22,095 nucleotides of DNA. It comes from Micromonosporaceae bacterium (GTDB lineage: Bacteria; Actinomycetota; Actinomycetes; Mycobacteriales; Micromonosporaceae). Positions 14,781 through 21,725 of this stretch are shown piece after piece (the first letter of the stretch is position 1; each line of letters opens with the position of its first letter). A program made the translations under genes and the position numbers. A model generated the notes under the pieces. It saw only the letters and a program-made list of their open reading frames with translations, was not told where the DNA came from and did no database searches. The stretch spans positions 1 through 22,095 of the forward strand of contig JAFMQQ010000005.1 in assembly GCA_017354595.1 (NCBI GenBank). The letters run 5' to 3'.

Positions 14781-15467
14781 ATGACCTCACTGGTGCGCCT
14801 GCGTGGCGTCGGGAAACGGTACGACAGCGCGGGTCCGCCCGCGCTCGACGGGGTGGACCTGGACATCGCGACCGGCTCGGCGGTGGCCGTGATGGGCCCG
14901 TCGGGCTGCGGGAAGTCGACCCTGCTCAACCTGATCGCCGGGCTGGACCGCCCGACCAGTGGCACGGTCGAGGTGGCCGATGTCGAGCTGAGCCGGCTCT
15001 CCGAGCGCCGGCTGGCGCTGTTCCGGCGGGCCAACGTCGGCATCGTGTTCCAGTTCTTCCATCTGCTCGACGACCTCACCGTACGGGACAACATCCTGCT
15101 GCCCGCGCAACTGGCCGGGGTACCGGCGCGGGCCGCCCGGGCCAGGACCGGCCAGCTGATGGAGGCACTGGGCATCGCCGAGCGGGCCAACGCATACCCG
15201 GCCCGGCTCTCTGGCGGGCAGCGGCAGCGGGTGGCGATCGCCCGGGCGCTGGTGAACCGGCCGGCGCTGCTGCTGGCCGACGAGCCGACCGGCGCGGTCG
15301 ACCAGCGGACCGGCGCTGCGGTCACCAACGTGCTGCGACAGCTGAATCGGGACGGCCAGACCCTGGTCCTGGTCACCCACGATCCGGTGCCCGCCCGCCG
15401 GTGCACCTCGCTGGTGGTCGGCCTCTCCGATGGTCGGATCGCGGACCCGGCGGGGGTACCGGCATGA
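14781..15467 (+). CDS. ABC transporter ATP-binding protein (MacB/LolD-like)
   Basis: A 228-residue ATPase with Walker A GPSGCGKST (about residues 39-47), Q-loop (FQFFHLLDDL), signature LSGGQRQRVAIARAL, Walker B LLLADEPTGAVD and H-loop VTHD, all intact. The FFHLL and PTGAVD-type motifs place it in the MacB/LolD/FtsE-like group, which powers type VII-style mechanotransmission permeases. It starts at ATG 14781 behind GGAG. Its stop overlaps the permease start as ATGA, so the two subunits are made together. It is divergent from the kinase/regulator pair, its likely controller. Substrate unknown; export of or defence against a peptide or lipid-like compound is typical. Confidence 0.96.
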   Translation: MTSLVRLRGVGKRYDSAGPPALDGVDLDIATGSAVAVMGPSGCGKSTLLNLIAGLDRPTSGTVEVADVELSRLSERRLALFRRANVGIVFQFFHLLDDLTVRDNILLPAQLAGVPARAARARTGQLMEALGIAERANAYPARLSGGQRQRVAIARALVNRPALLLADEPTGAVDQRTGAAVTNVLRQLNRDGQTLVLVTHDPVPARRCTSLVVGLSDGRIADPAGVPA

Positions 15468-17842
15468 GGGCGGTGCGGAGCGCGGCCCTGGCGGCGGTAC
15501 GCCGGCGGCGCTTGCAGACCCTGGTGGTGGGCGCGGTGACGCTGCTCTCGGTCGCCACCAGCCTGCTCGGCGTCGGGCTGCTCGCGGTCTCCGACGCACC
15601 GTTCGAACACGCCTTCGCCGGCCAGGCCGGCGCACACGCGGTCGCCTCCTTCGACCCGGGCGCGTTCAACGCCGCCACTGCCGGCGCGGCCGCGCTGGCC
15701 AGCACCGCACACCGGCCGGGCGTCACCGCGGCAGCTGGCCCGTTCGACACGGCGGTGGCCAACCTCTTCATCGGCTCCGACGAAGTCGGGGTACCCAACG
15801 CCAGGCTGGTGGCGCGCCCCACCGCAGGCGGTCCGGTCGACCGGCTCTCCCTCGACAGTGGACACTGGCTGACCGGGCCCGGGCAGATTGTCATCGCCCG
15901 CCAACTGCTACCGCCCAGCGCCACCCTGAGCACCCCGATCGTGATCGGCAGATCGACGGTGACGGTACGCCTGCCGCACCGGGTGAGCCTGCGCATCGTC
16001 GGTGTCGCCGAGTCAGTCACCGGTACCGCGGACGCGTGGATCTGGCCTGGGCAGGACGATGTCCTGCATGCCGGCAGCGCGCAGCCGCGATGGCAGATGC
16101 TGTACCGGTTCGCCGCCGCGGCCGACCCGACCGCCCTTCGGCAGAGTCTCGCGACCGCGACGGCCGAGCTGCCCAGCGTCGCGCTGCTGGACTACCAGAC
16201 CTACCTGGCCAGCAAACTGCGCTCGCAGACCATCACCGGCCCGGTAGTGCCGTTCGTGGTCGCCTTCGCAGTGCTGGGTCTGGTCGCGGCCGTGCTCGTA
16301 GTCGGCAACGTGGTCAGTGGCGCGGTGAGCGCCGGTACCGCCCGCATCGGCGTACTCCGCTCGCTGGGCTGTACACCGGGTCAGGTCGTCATCGTCTACA
16401 TCGGACAGACCCTGGTACCGGCGATCGCCGGCGCCGGCTGCGGCGTGCTGGCCGGTGCGGGACTTACCTTGCCGATCGTGGCCCGCACCCAACGCGCCTA
16501 CGACCTGCCGACCGCCGCGACGCTGCCCGCCTGGGCCTGGCCAGGTACGCCACTCGCGGTGCTGCTGCTGGTCGGGCTGACCGCGGCGGCCGCGGCAGCA
16601 CGCGCCGGCCGGATCTCGCCGGTCCAGGCGATCGCACTGGGTCGGGCGCCGCGCGCCGGCCGCGGATACCGGGTCCGCCGGTTGCTGGCCGCCAGCAGGC
16701 TGCCCCGGCCGGTCGCCTTCGGCCTGGGTACCCTCGCCGCCCGACCCGCCCGCGCGCTGGCGACGCTGCTGGCGGTCAGCACCGGCGCGGCGACCGTGGT
16801 CTTCGCCGTCGGACTGAGTAGCTCACTGACCCGGTACGCCGGCGCGCTCACCCGGGTCGCAGCGGTACCGGTCGCAGTGCGGATGTACGCCCGCCAACCC
16901 ACCACCGGAGGCGCCGCGGCGGTACGGGCGGTCATCGCGGCCCAGCCCGGCACCGCGCACGTGGTCGGCGACTGGCACACCACCGCCCAGGTCGGCGGCT
17001 TGGACCAGCCGGTGCGGCTGACCGGCTACCAGGGCGACGCGACCTGGACCGGGTACCAGCTCATCTCCGGCCGCTGGTACGCCGCCGCCGGCGAGGTGGT
17101 AGCCGGATCCCGGCTGCTGCGGCTGACCGGAACCGGCGTCGGCGACACCATCACCATCGCTACCGGCACCGGACAGGTCCGCGTCCGCGTGGTCGGGGAG
17201 AGCTTCGACAACGCCAACCAGGGCCTCAGCATCACCGGCGACGCCGGCACGCTCATCGCACTCGCCCCCCGAGTGTCCACAGAGGAGTTCGAGGTGGGAC
17301 TGGCCCCAGGCGTGGACGCGCGAGCCTACCAGCGGGCGCTGGCGGAGGCGCTCGACCGGGCCGGCACCGGCACCGGTGCCGACGCGCAGCTGCGTACCGC
17401 CTCCTCCAACCAGCAGACCATCATGGCGATGCTCGGCCTGGCCGGCACGCTCACCCTCGTGCTCGCCTTCGTTGCCGCGCTCGGTGTCCTCAACACGGTG
17501 GTACTCAGCACACGGGAGCGGGTGTACGAGATCGGGGTACTCAAGTCGATCGGGATGACCCCCCGGCAGACCCGCACGATGGTAGTCGGTTCCGTGGTCG
17601 GCATCGGTGTGCTGGCCGGGCTGATCGCGCTGCCGGTCGGCTGGGCGGTGCACCGCGCCGTGCTGCCACTGATGGGCGCCGCTGCCGGTACCGGGATCCC
17701 GCCCAGCCTCCTGGACGTGTACCGCCCGGGCGAGCTGGCCGTGCTCGCGGCGGCGGGTGTGCTGCTCGCAGTGCTCGGCGCGTTGCCGCCGGCGAGCTGG
17801 GCCGCGCGTACCCACCCCGCCGCCACACTGCGCGCCGAGTAG
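15464..17842 (+). CDS. FtsX-like ABC transporter permease
   Basis: A 792-residue permease. ATG 15464 is chosen because it overlaps the ATPase stop (ATGA). The layout is typical of the long actinobacterial type. An N-terminal helix (about residues 17-40) is followed by a large extracytoplasmic domain, and a first FtsX block with three helices and Ala/Gly-rich loops follows (about 260-400). A fourth helix (about 440-465), a second extracytoplasmic domain and a C-terminal FtsX block (about 660-785) complete it. The FtsX blocks contain RIGVLRSLGCTPGQV and YEIGVLKSIGMTPRQT. With the ATPase it forms the complete transporter. No regulator or accessory substrate-binding protein is fused. Confidence 0.94.
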   Translation: MRAVRSAALAAVRRRRLQTLVVGAVTLLSVATSLLGVGLLAVSDAPFEHAFAGQAGAHAVASFDPGAFNAATAGAAALASTAHRPGVTAAAGPFDTAVANLFIGSDEVGVPNARLVARPTAGGPVDRLSLDSGHWLTGPGQIVIARQLLPPSATLSTPIVIGRSTVTVRLPHRVSLRIVGVAESVTGTADAWIWPGQDDVLHAGSAQPRWQMLYRFAAAADPTALRQSLATATAELPSVALLDYQTYLASKLRSQTITGPVVPFVVAFAVLGLVAAVLVVGNVVSGAVSAGTARIGVLRSLGCTPGQVVIVYIGQTLVPAIAGAGCGVLAGAGLTLPIVARTQRAYDLPTAATLPAWAWPGTPLAVLLLVGLTAAAAAARAGRISPVQAIALGRAPRAGRGYRVRRLLAASRLPRPVAFGLGTLAARPARALATLLAVSTGAATVVFAVGLSSSLTRYAGALTRVAAVPVAVRMYARQPTTGGAAAVRAVIAAQPGTAHVVGDWHTTAQVGGLDQPVRLTGYQGDATWTGYQLISGRWYAAAGEVVAGSRLLRLTGTGVGDTITIATGTGQVRVRVVGESFDNANQGLSITGDAGTLIALAPRVSTEEFEVGLAPGVDARAYQRALAEALDRAGTGTGADAQLRTASSNQQTIMAMLGLAGTLTLVLAFVAALGVLNTVVLSTRERVYEIGVLKSIGMTPRQTRTMVVGSVVGIGVLAGLIALPVGWAVHRAVLPLMGAAAGTGIPPSLLDVYRPGELAVLAAAGVLLAVLGALPPASWAARTHPAATLRAE

Positions 17843-17949
17843 CCGCCACAGCCGGGTCATCCCACCACCGGTCCCTCGGCCCGGTCAGCCGGCGGGATGT
17901 CGGCGGCATCCCTCGTCCCGGTACCCAGGGACAGCCCGCCAAGTTGAGC

Positions 17950-18219
17950 TCAGCCCGCCGAGTTGACGGGAAGCGCCGAGTTGACGGGAAGCGCTGGGTT
18001 GACGGGCACCCTGGACGGCGCTGCCTGGGTGGCCCGCAGCCGGGCCACGGTCTCGCGAAGCAGCCGCACCTCGCGGGTCAGTTGCTCCAACCGGTCCCGG
18101 TCGACCCGGGCCGCGACCGGATCGGCGCCGCACCACGGGCACGGCTCCGCATCCACGCGCGGCTGACTCTCCGCCACACCGGTACGGTAGCCGGGACAAT
18201 CCGCTCTCGGACATCGCAC
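17950..18219 (-). CDS. Small zinc-ribbon / coiled-coil protein, unknown function
   Basis: An 89-residue reading frame from GTG 18219, with a weak ribosome site. The N-terminal half has two cysteine pairs, RCPRADCPGY and CPWCG, about 25 residues apart, suggesting a small zinc ribbon. The second half (RDRLEQLTREVRLLRETVARL) is a charged heptad-like helix, likely coiled coil, and a Pro/Val/Asn-rich repeat tail (ALPVNS units) follows. The order of zinc knuckle then coiled coil suggests a dimeric nucleic-acid- or protein-binding factor (inference). It is convergent to the permease and lies downstream of the peptidase gene on the same strand. Competing frames exist, but this one has Cys spacing and codon use like a real gene. 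Confidence 0.55.
   Translation of the reverse strand: MRCPRADCPGYRTGVAESQPRVDAEPCPWCGADPVAARVDRDRLEQLTREVRLLRETVARLRATQAAPSRVPVNPALPVNSALPVNSAG
17959..18006. repeat. 18-bp tandem units at the 3' end of the zinc-ribbon gene
   Basis: CGAGTTGACGGGAAGCGC occurs at 17959-17976 and 17977-17994 without change, and a partial third copy at 17995-18006. A diverged copy may precede it. The units encode ALPVNS repeats on the minus strand, in frame. The period is the same as in the array at 9932-10003, although the sequence differs. Confidence 0.8.
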
Positions 18220-18296
18220 AGAACCCAAAGTCGGCCAGCTCGCCTTGTGCCGCCACCACACTTGTGCCGCCGCCACAGCCGGGCAGCTGCCAGCCG

Positions 18297-19784
18297 CTAC
18301 CCGGGCAGCCGCTTCGGGAACGCGGGCCGGGTCGCCGTGTCCAGCCACGCGGTGAACAGCGGCACGAGGTTCTTGCCGGAGATCTGCGCAGCGAGCGCGA
18401 TGAACTCGTCAGTCGTGCCGTTGCCGTACCGGTGCTGCGCCGCCCAGGCGCGGATGGTCTGGAAGAAGGCCGCGTCGCCGATGGAGATGCGCAGCGCCTC
18501 GAGGGTCGCCGCGCCGCGGTTGTACGGGGTGTTGTCGAAGATGTGCCGCCGGTCCAGCCTGCCCGGCGCCTCCTTCGGCAGCTTCCCGGAGTTGTACAGC
18601 TGGGTGAAGGTCTGCAGCGGGGAGGCGCCGCCCTGGTGCTCGGTCCACAGCCACATGGCATAGGTGGCGAAGCCCTCGTTCAGCCAGATGTCCTGCCACT
18701 GCGCCAGCGACACCGAGTCCCCGTACCACTGGTGCGCGAGTTCGTGCGCGATGACGCTGGTCTGGTACGAGGTCGACGTGTTGCGGAAGAAGGCCGCCGA
18801 GTAGACCGGCCGGGTCTGGTTCTCCAGTGCGAAGCCGAACACCGGGTCGTCGTGCACGATGCCGCCCTCCGCGTCGAACGGGTACGGCCCGAACTGCGAG
18901 GCGAGAAAGTCGGTGATCCGCGGCGTCTGCGCCAGCACCCGGTCGACCGACGTGGGCAGCGAGGAGGCGACCGCGACCAGCACCGGCCGGCCGTTGTGGG
19001 TGGAGGTGTGTAGCCGGTACCGGCCGATCGCCACGAACGCGAGATAACTGGCCATCGGCGCGGACTCCGTCCAGTGCCAGGTCTGCCGGCCACCGGAGGC
19101 TGGCGTCTTCGCGGTCAGCACGCCGCCGGCGAGTGCCACGTCCGCCACTGGCGCGGTGATCGCGATGTCGTACGTCGCCTTGTCCCCCGGCCGGTCGTCC
19201 ACCGGGTACCAGGAGGCGGCGACGTGCGGTTCACCCTGGGCGATCGCCTGCTGGCCGGCGTAACTGTGGAAGCCCTCGGTACCCAGGCCCGGCGCCTCGT
19301 ACGTCTTCGGCACACCCCCGTACACGATGTGCGTGGCGAATGTGGCACCGAGCGGGATGCCGGTGGCGGGGGTGACCACGAGCTTGTCCCCGGCCCGGCT
19401 GAATCGCGCCGGCCTGCCGTCCACGGTCACCGACGACACCGTCAGCGCCCGCAGGTCCAGCGCGAAGTTGGACAGGTCCTGGGTCGCGGTCGCGGTGACG
19501 ACGGCGTCGCCGGTGATCGCCTTGCCCGAACTGGTGTAGCCGACGGTGATCGCGTAGTGGGTCGCGTCGTAGCCGCCGTCGCCGAGCTCCGGGAACAGCC
19601 GGTCGTCACTTCTCGCGGCGCCCGGCGCGAAGTGCGGCGTGCGGCTGGGGCTCGGACTCGCGGCCGGAGGCGTGGGCGACGGTACCCGCACCTGGGTTGC
19701 CGGTACGCACGCGGCGAGCAGCAAGCCGGCCGTGGCCAGCGCGCCGGCCGCCAGCACGCGGCGGTCCGGACGACGGGCGGTCAT
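18297..19784 (-). CDS. M1-family zinc metallopeptidase, lipoprotein
   Basis: A 495-residue M1 aminopeptidase-like enzyme. The ATG at 19784 gives a lipoprotein signal, MTARRPDRR, a hydrophobic stretch and lipobox LLAAC with Cys26, so it is probably anchored outside the cell membrane. A Pro/Ser linker follows. The beta N-terminal domain spans about 60-255. The peptidase domain has the exopeptidase-type motif as GFALEN (317-322, a variant of GAMEN), HELAH (347-351) and Glu370 (NEGFA). The Tyr in TPYNRG is the usual transition-state residue. It lacks the long C-terminal domain of PepN, matching short secreted actinobacterial M1 enzymes. The function is probably release of N-terminal amino acids from peptides. 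A -10-like TATTGT just upstream hints at a leaderless mRNA. Confidence 0.93.
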   Translation of the reverse strand: MTARRPDRRVLAAGALATAGLLLAACVPATQVRVPSPTPPAASPSPSRTPHFAPGAARSDDRLFPELGDGGYDATHYAITVGYTSSGKAITGDAVVTATATQDLSNFALDLRALTVSSVTVDGRPARFSRAGDKLVVTPATGIPLGATFATHIVYGGVPKTYEAPGLGTEGFHSYAGQQAIAQGEPHVAASWYPVDDRPGDKATYDIAITAPVADVALAGGVLTAKTPASGGRQTWHWTESAPMASYLAFVAIGRYRLHTSTHNGRPVLVAVASSLPTSVDRVLAQTPRITDFLASQFGPYPFDAEGGIVHDDPVFGFALENQTRPVYSAAFFRNTSTSYQTSVIAHELAHQWYGDSVSLAQWQDIWLNEGFATYAMWLWTEHQGGASPLQTFTQLYNSGKLPKEAPGRLDRRHIFDNTPYNRGAATLEALRISIGDAAFFQTIRAWAAQHRYGNGTTDEFIALAAQISGKNLVPLFTAWLDTATRPAFPKRLPG

Positions 19785-19791
19785 GGCGAAC

Positions 19792-19797
19792 ACAATA
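19792..19797 (-). promoter_or_regulatory. Possible -10 (TATTGT) for a leaderless peptidase transcript
   Basis: On the minus strand TATTGT ends 8 nt before the ATG at 19784, so transcription would begin at or next to the start codon. No Shine-Dalgarno is seen there. No convincing -35 was found. Confidence 0.35.
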
Positions 19798-19833
19798 CGC
19801 AGGACGCGCGTACCCGTGGGACCACTCACATCC

Positions 19834-19846
19834 GTCCACTGTGGAC
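19834..19846. repeat. Perfect 13-bp palindrome GTCCACTGTGGAC
   Basis: This word lies 50 bp upstream of the peptidase start, in a non-coding stretch. The identical 13-mer occurs at 2129-2141 inside the alcohol dehydrogenase gene. One- or two-mismatch versions occur at 1288-1300, 3513-3525, 4358-4370 and 9086-9098. Confidence 0.7.
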
Positions 19847-19905
19847 ATCATGGCCAGACAGTCCGGGCCGCCGGTCGGCTATGCCGCGCGTGACGATCGA
19901 AAGGG

Positions 19906-20142
19906 TCATTGCAGCACCAGGTTGTTCTGGCACAGCAGGATCTCGTAGTCGCGCCCCGCCTCCTCGTGGATATTCGGGTTCGAGTGGTTGTACTCCGGGG
20001 TGTAGACGGTGTGCGTCTGGCGGCCGAACTCGGGCGCCGTGCCGTACTTCTGGGTGGCGCTCTTGAAGCTCGTCTCATCCGGCCACAGCTGCTTGAAGTC
20101 GGCGACCGCCGCGGATGGCTGGGCGGAGGTGTCCGCGACCAC
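19906..20142 (-). CDS. Hypothetical 78-residue protein, possibly a truncated remnant
   Basis: A reading frame from GTG 20142 to TGA at 19906-19908. The C-terminal 60 residues (KQLWPDETSFKSATQKYG, then a Tyr/His/Asn-rich part and EILLCQNNLVLQ) look like real protein sequence, not a shadow. The frame has no strong ribosome site. A signal-peptide-like stretch (SLVLLAARPAVPA) lies just upstream in another frame beyond a TGA, so a frameshifted secreted protein is possible. It is divergent from pucR. I recognise no family. The 61 bp on its 3' side up to the peptidase promoter region show nothing else. Confidence 0.45.
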   Translation of the reverse strand: MVADTSAQPSAAVADFKQLWPDETSFKSATQKYGTAPEFGRQTHTVYTPEYNHSNPNIHEEAGRDYEILLCQNNLVLQ

Positions 20143-20240
20143 GGCGAGGCTGCCGTCGGCGGCCGCGCTGCCGTGTCAGGGTACTGAGAACCGGCCGGTA
20201 CCGCGGGCCTGGCCGCGAGGAGGACAAGCGAGCCCGCGCT

Positions 20241-20256
20241 TTGTGCTCGAGCACAA
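20241..20256. promoter_or_regulatory. Perfect 16-bp palindrome TTGTGCTCGAGCACAA, candidate PucR operator
   Basis: TTGTGCTC/GAGCACAA is an uninterrupted 8-8 palindrome 24 bp upstream of the pucR ATG at 20280, a typical place for autoregulation. The arms TTGTGC and GCACAA recur at 10652-10668 between the MetV-like and purU genes. Confidence 0.65.
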
Positions 20257-20279
20257 GAGAGGTTGGCCACCGGCCGACT

Positions 20280-21725
20280 ATGGTCAGCAACATGGCGGAC
20301 ACCCCCCGTCCCCCGACGACCGCCACCGCGCAGCCGCCCGTACCGACCGAGACCGTACGGGAGAACCGGGCGCTGCGCGATCTGGTCGCCGTGTACCGCC
20401 AGCTGTCCGGGCTGGCGTTGCAGGACGCCGACCTGGGCAGTGTCGCCCGCCTGATCGCCGACCACCTCGCCGCCACCGTCGCCGTGGTCAACCCGAAGAT
20501 GGACGTGCTGGCCGCCGCCGCCCCGGGCGAGACACCGGAGAAGGCCGAGGAGTACATCCGGGAGAACGTGGTGCACCCGAGGCTCGCCCAGGTGCTCGCC
20601 GCCAGCGGGCAGAACCGCCGGGTGCTGCGCCTGCCCGACGTGCGCAGCGGTACCTCCGTGGTGGTCGCGCCGATCCTGGTCGGCGACAACGTACCCGCGT
20701 TCCTGATGACCCTGGACCGGGGTGAGCTCGCCGCCGACCGGGACCGCACCCCGGGCGAGGACATGAGCCTGCTGCTCACCGAGCACGCCGCCACCATCTG
20801 CGGGGTGATCCTGGGGCGGGAGCGGGTGGTCGCCGCCGCCGCCAGCCGGGTCCGCGGCGACCTGGTCGAGGGGCTGCTGTTCAGCCGCGACCCGGTGGAG
20901 ACCGCGCGCTGGGCCAAACACCTGGGCTACGACGAATACACCGACCACCGGGTGCTGTCGGTCGTGGTCCAGCTGGTCGCCCCCGGCGACCCGGCCACCG
21001 AGGCACGGACGGCCGTCGTCGTCCGCACGGCCGCGGCGGTGGAGCGCTTCTTCGCCTCCCGGGCTCCCGGCGCCATCACGTCGGTACGCGACGAGGAGGT
21101 CGTGGTCGTCCTGCCGGAGACGGGCCCGGTCGCCGGCTCCACCCACCCCGCCGGCGAAAAACGCCGGGGCGGTACCCGGGCCGCGGCCCTGGGCGCCGCG
21201 TGCGTCAAGCGGATCGAGGAGACCTTCAACGCGGCCGAGATCGTCATGGGCGTCGGTGGGGTGTGCCGGCGCCCGGTGGACATCGGGCGCTCGTACGCCG
21301 AGGCGCGGCGCACCATGGACGCGATGCGCCGGGTGGGGCGGCGGGGCGTGGTGCTCTTCGACGAGCTGGGCATCTACCGGCTGCTGCTGCAGATCCCGGA
21401 CCTCGCCGAGCTGCACAAGTTCGTGGCCGAGGTGCTCGGCCGGCTGACCAGCTACGAACGCGAACACGGCTCGAAGTACCTGAGCACGCTCGCCTGCTAC
21501 CTGCAGGAGAACAACAGTCCCCAGCGGGCCGCCCGCAAGCTGCACGTACACCCGAACACGGTGACGTACCGGATCCGCCGGGTGGAGGAGATCAGCGGCC
21601 TGGACCTGGACAACTACCGCGACCGGCTGATGGCCCAGGTGGCGCTGGAGATCCTCGGCGCGCTGGGCCTGGATGCGCTGGGCCTGGACGGGCTGGACGC
21701 CGACGCACTGGGGGACCCGTCATGA
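20280..21725 (+). CDS. PucR/CdaR-family transcriptional regulator
   Basis: A 481-residue regulator (ATG 20280; ATG 20292 gives 477). The N-terminal third (about residues 25-195) looks like a GAF-type sensory domain. A central CdaR/GGDEF-like region (about 205-380) follows. The C-terminal PucR helix-turn-helix (about 400-465) contains CYLQENNSPQRAARKLHVHP and TVTYRIRRVEEISG. The tail has repeated LGLD units (GALGLDALGLDGL). Family members sense small metabolites and often control amino-acid, purine or aromatic catabolism. The gene overlaps the homocysteine methyltransferase as ATGA, so one message is expected. A 16-bp palindrome upstream and its near copy before metV/purU suggest that it controls itself and the one-carbon island. 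The ligand is unknown. Confidence 0.93.
   Translation: MVSNMADTPRPPTTATAQPPVPTETVRENRALRDLVAVYRQLSGLALQDADLGSVARLIADHLAATVAVVNPKMDVLAAAAPGETPEKAEEYIRENVVHPRLAQVLAASGQNRRVLRLPDVRSGTSVVVAPILVGDNVPAFLMTLDRGELAADRDRTPGEDMSLLLTEHAATICGVILGRERVVAAAASRVRGDLVEGLLFSRDPVETARWAKHLGYDEYTDHRVLSVVVQLVAPGDPATEARTAVVVRTAAAVERFFASRAPGAITSVRDEEVVVVLPETGPVAGSTHPAGEKRRGGTRAAALGAACVKRIEETFNAAEIVMGVGGVCRRPVDIGRSYAEARRTMDAMRRVGRRGVVLFDELGIYRLLLQIPDLAELHKFVAEVLGRLTSYEREHGSKYLSTLACYLQENNSPQRAARKLHVHPNTVTYRIRRVEEISGLDLDNYRDRLMAQVALEILGALGLDALGLDGLDADALGDPS

Larger units (their letters stand above)
17842..18283. repeat. 15-bp direct repeats bounding a 400-bp segment
   Basis: GCCGCCACAGCCGGG occurs at 17842-17856 and again at 18269-18283. 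Between them lie the small zinc-ribbon gene and its 3' tandem repeats. At the right-hand copy a 17-bp unit beginning TTGTGCCGCC is also doubled (18245-18261, 18262-18278). The word is GC-rich, so chance is possible. No transposase or other inverted-repeat ends were seen. Confidence 0.45.

Noticed and set aside
17910..17935. Possible hairpin GTCCC-N8-GGGAC after the permease
   Set aside because: Five-bp stem in GC-rich DNA; expected by chance.
19848..21551. Long minus-strand reading frame opposite pucR
   Set aside because: Shadow frame; the plus-strand PucR domains are unmistakable.
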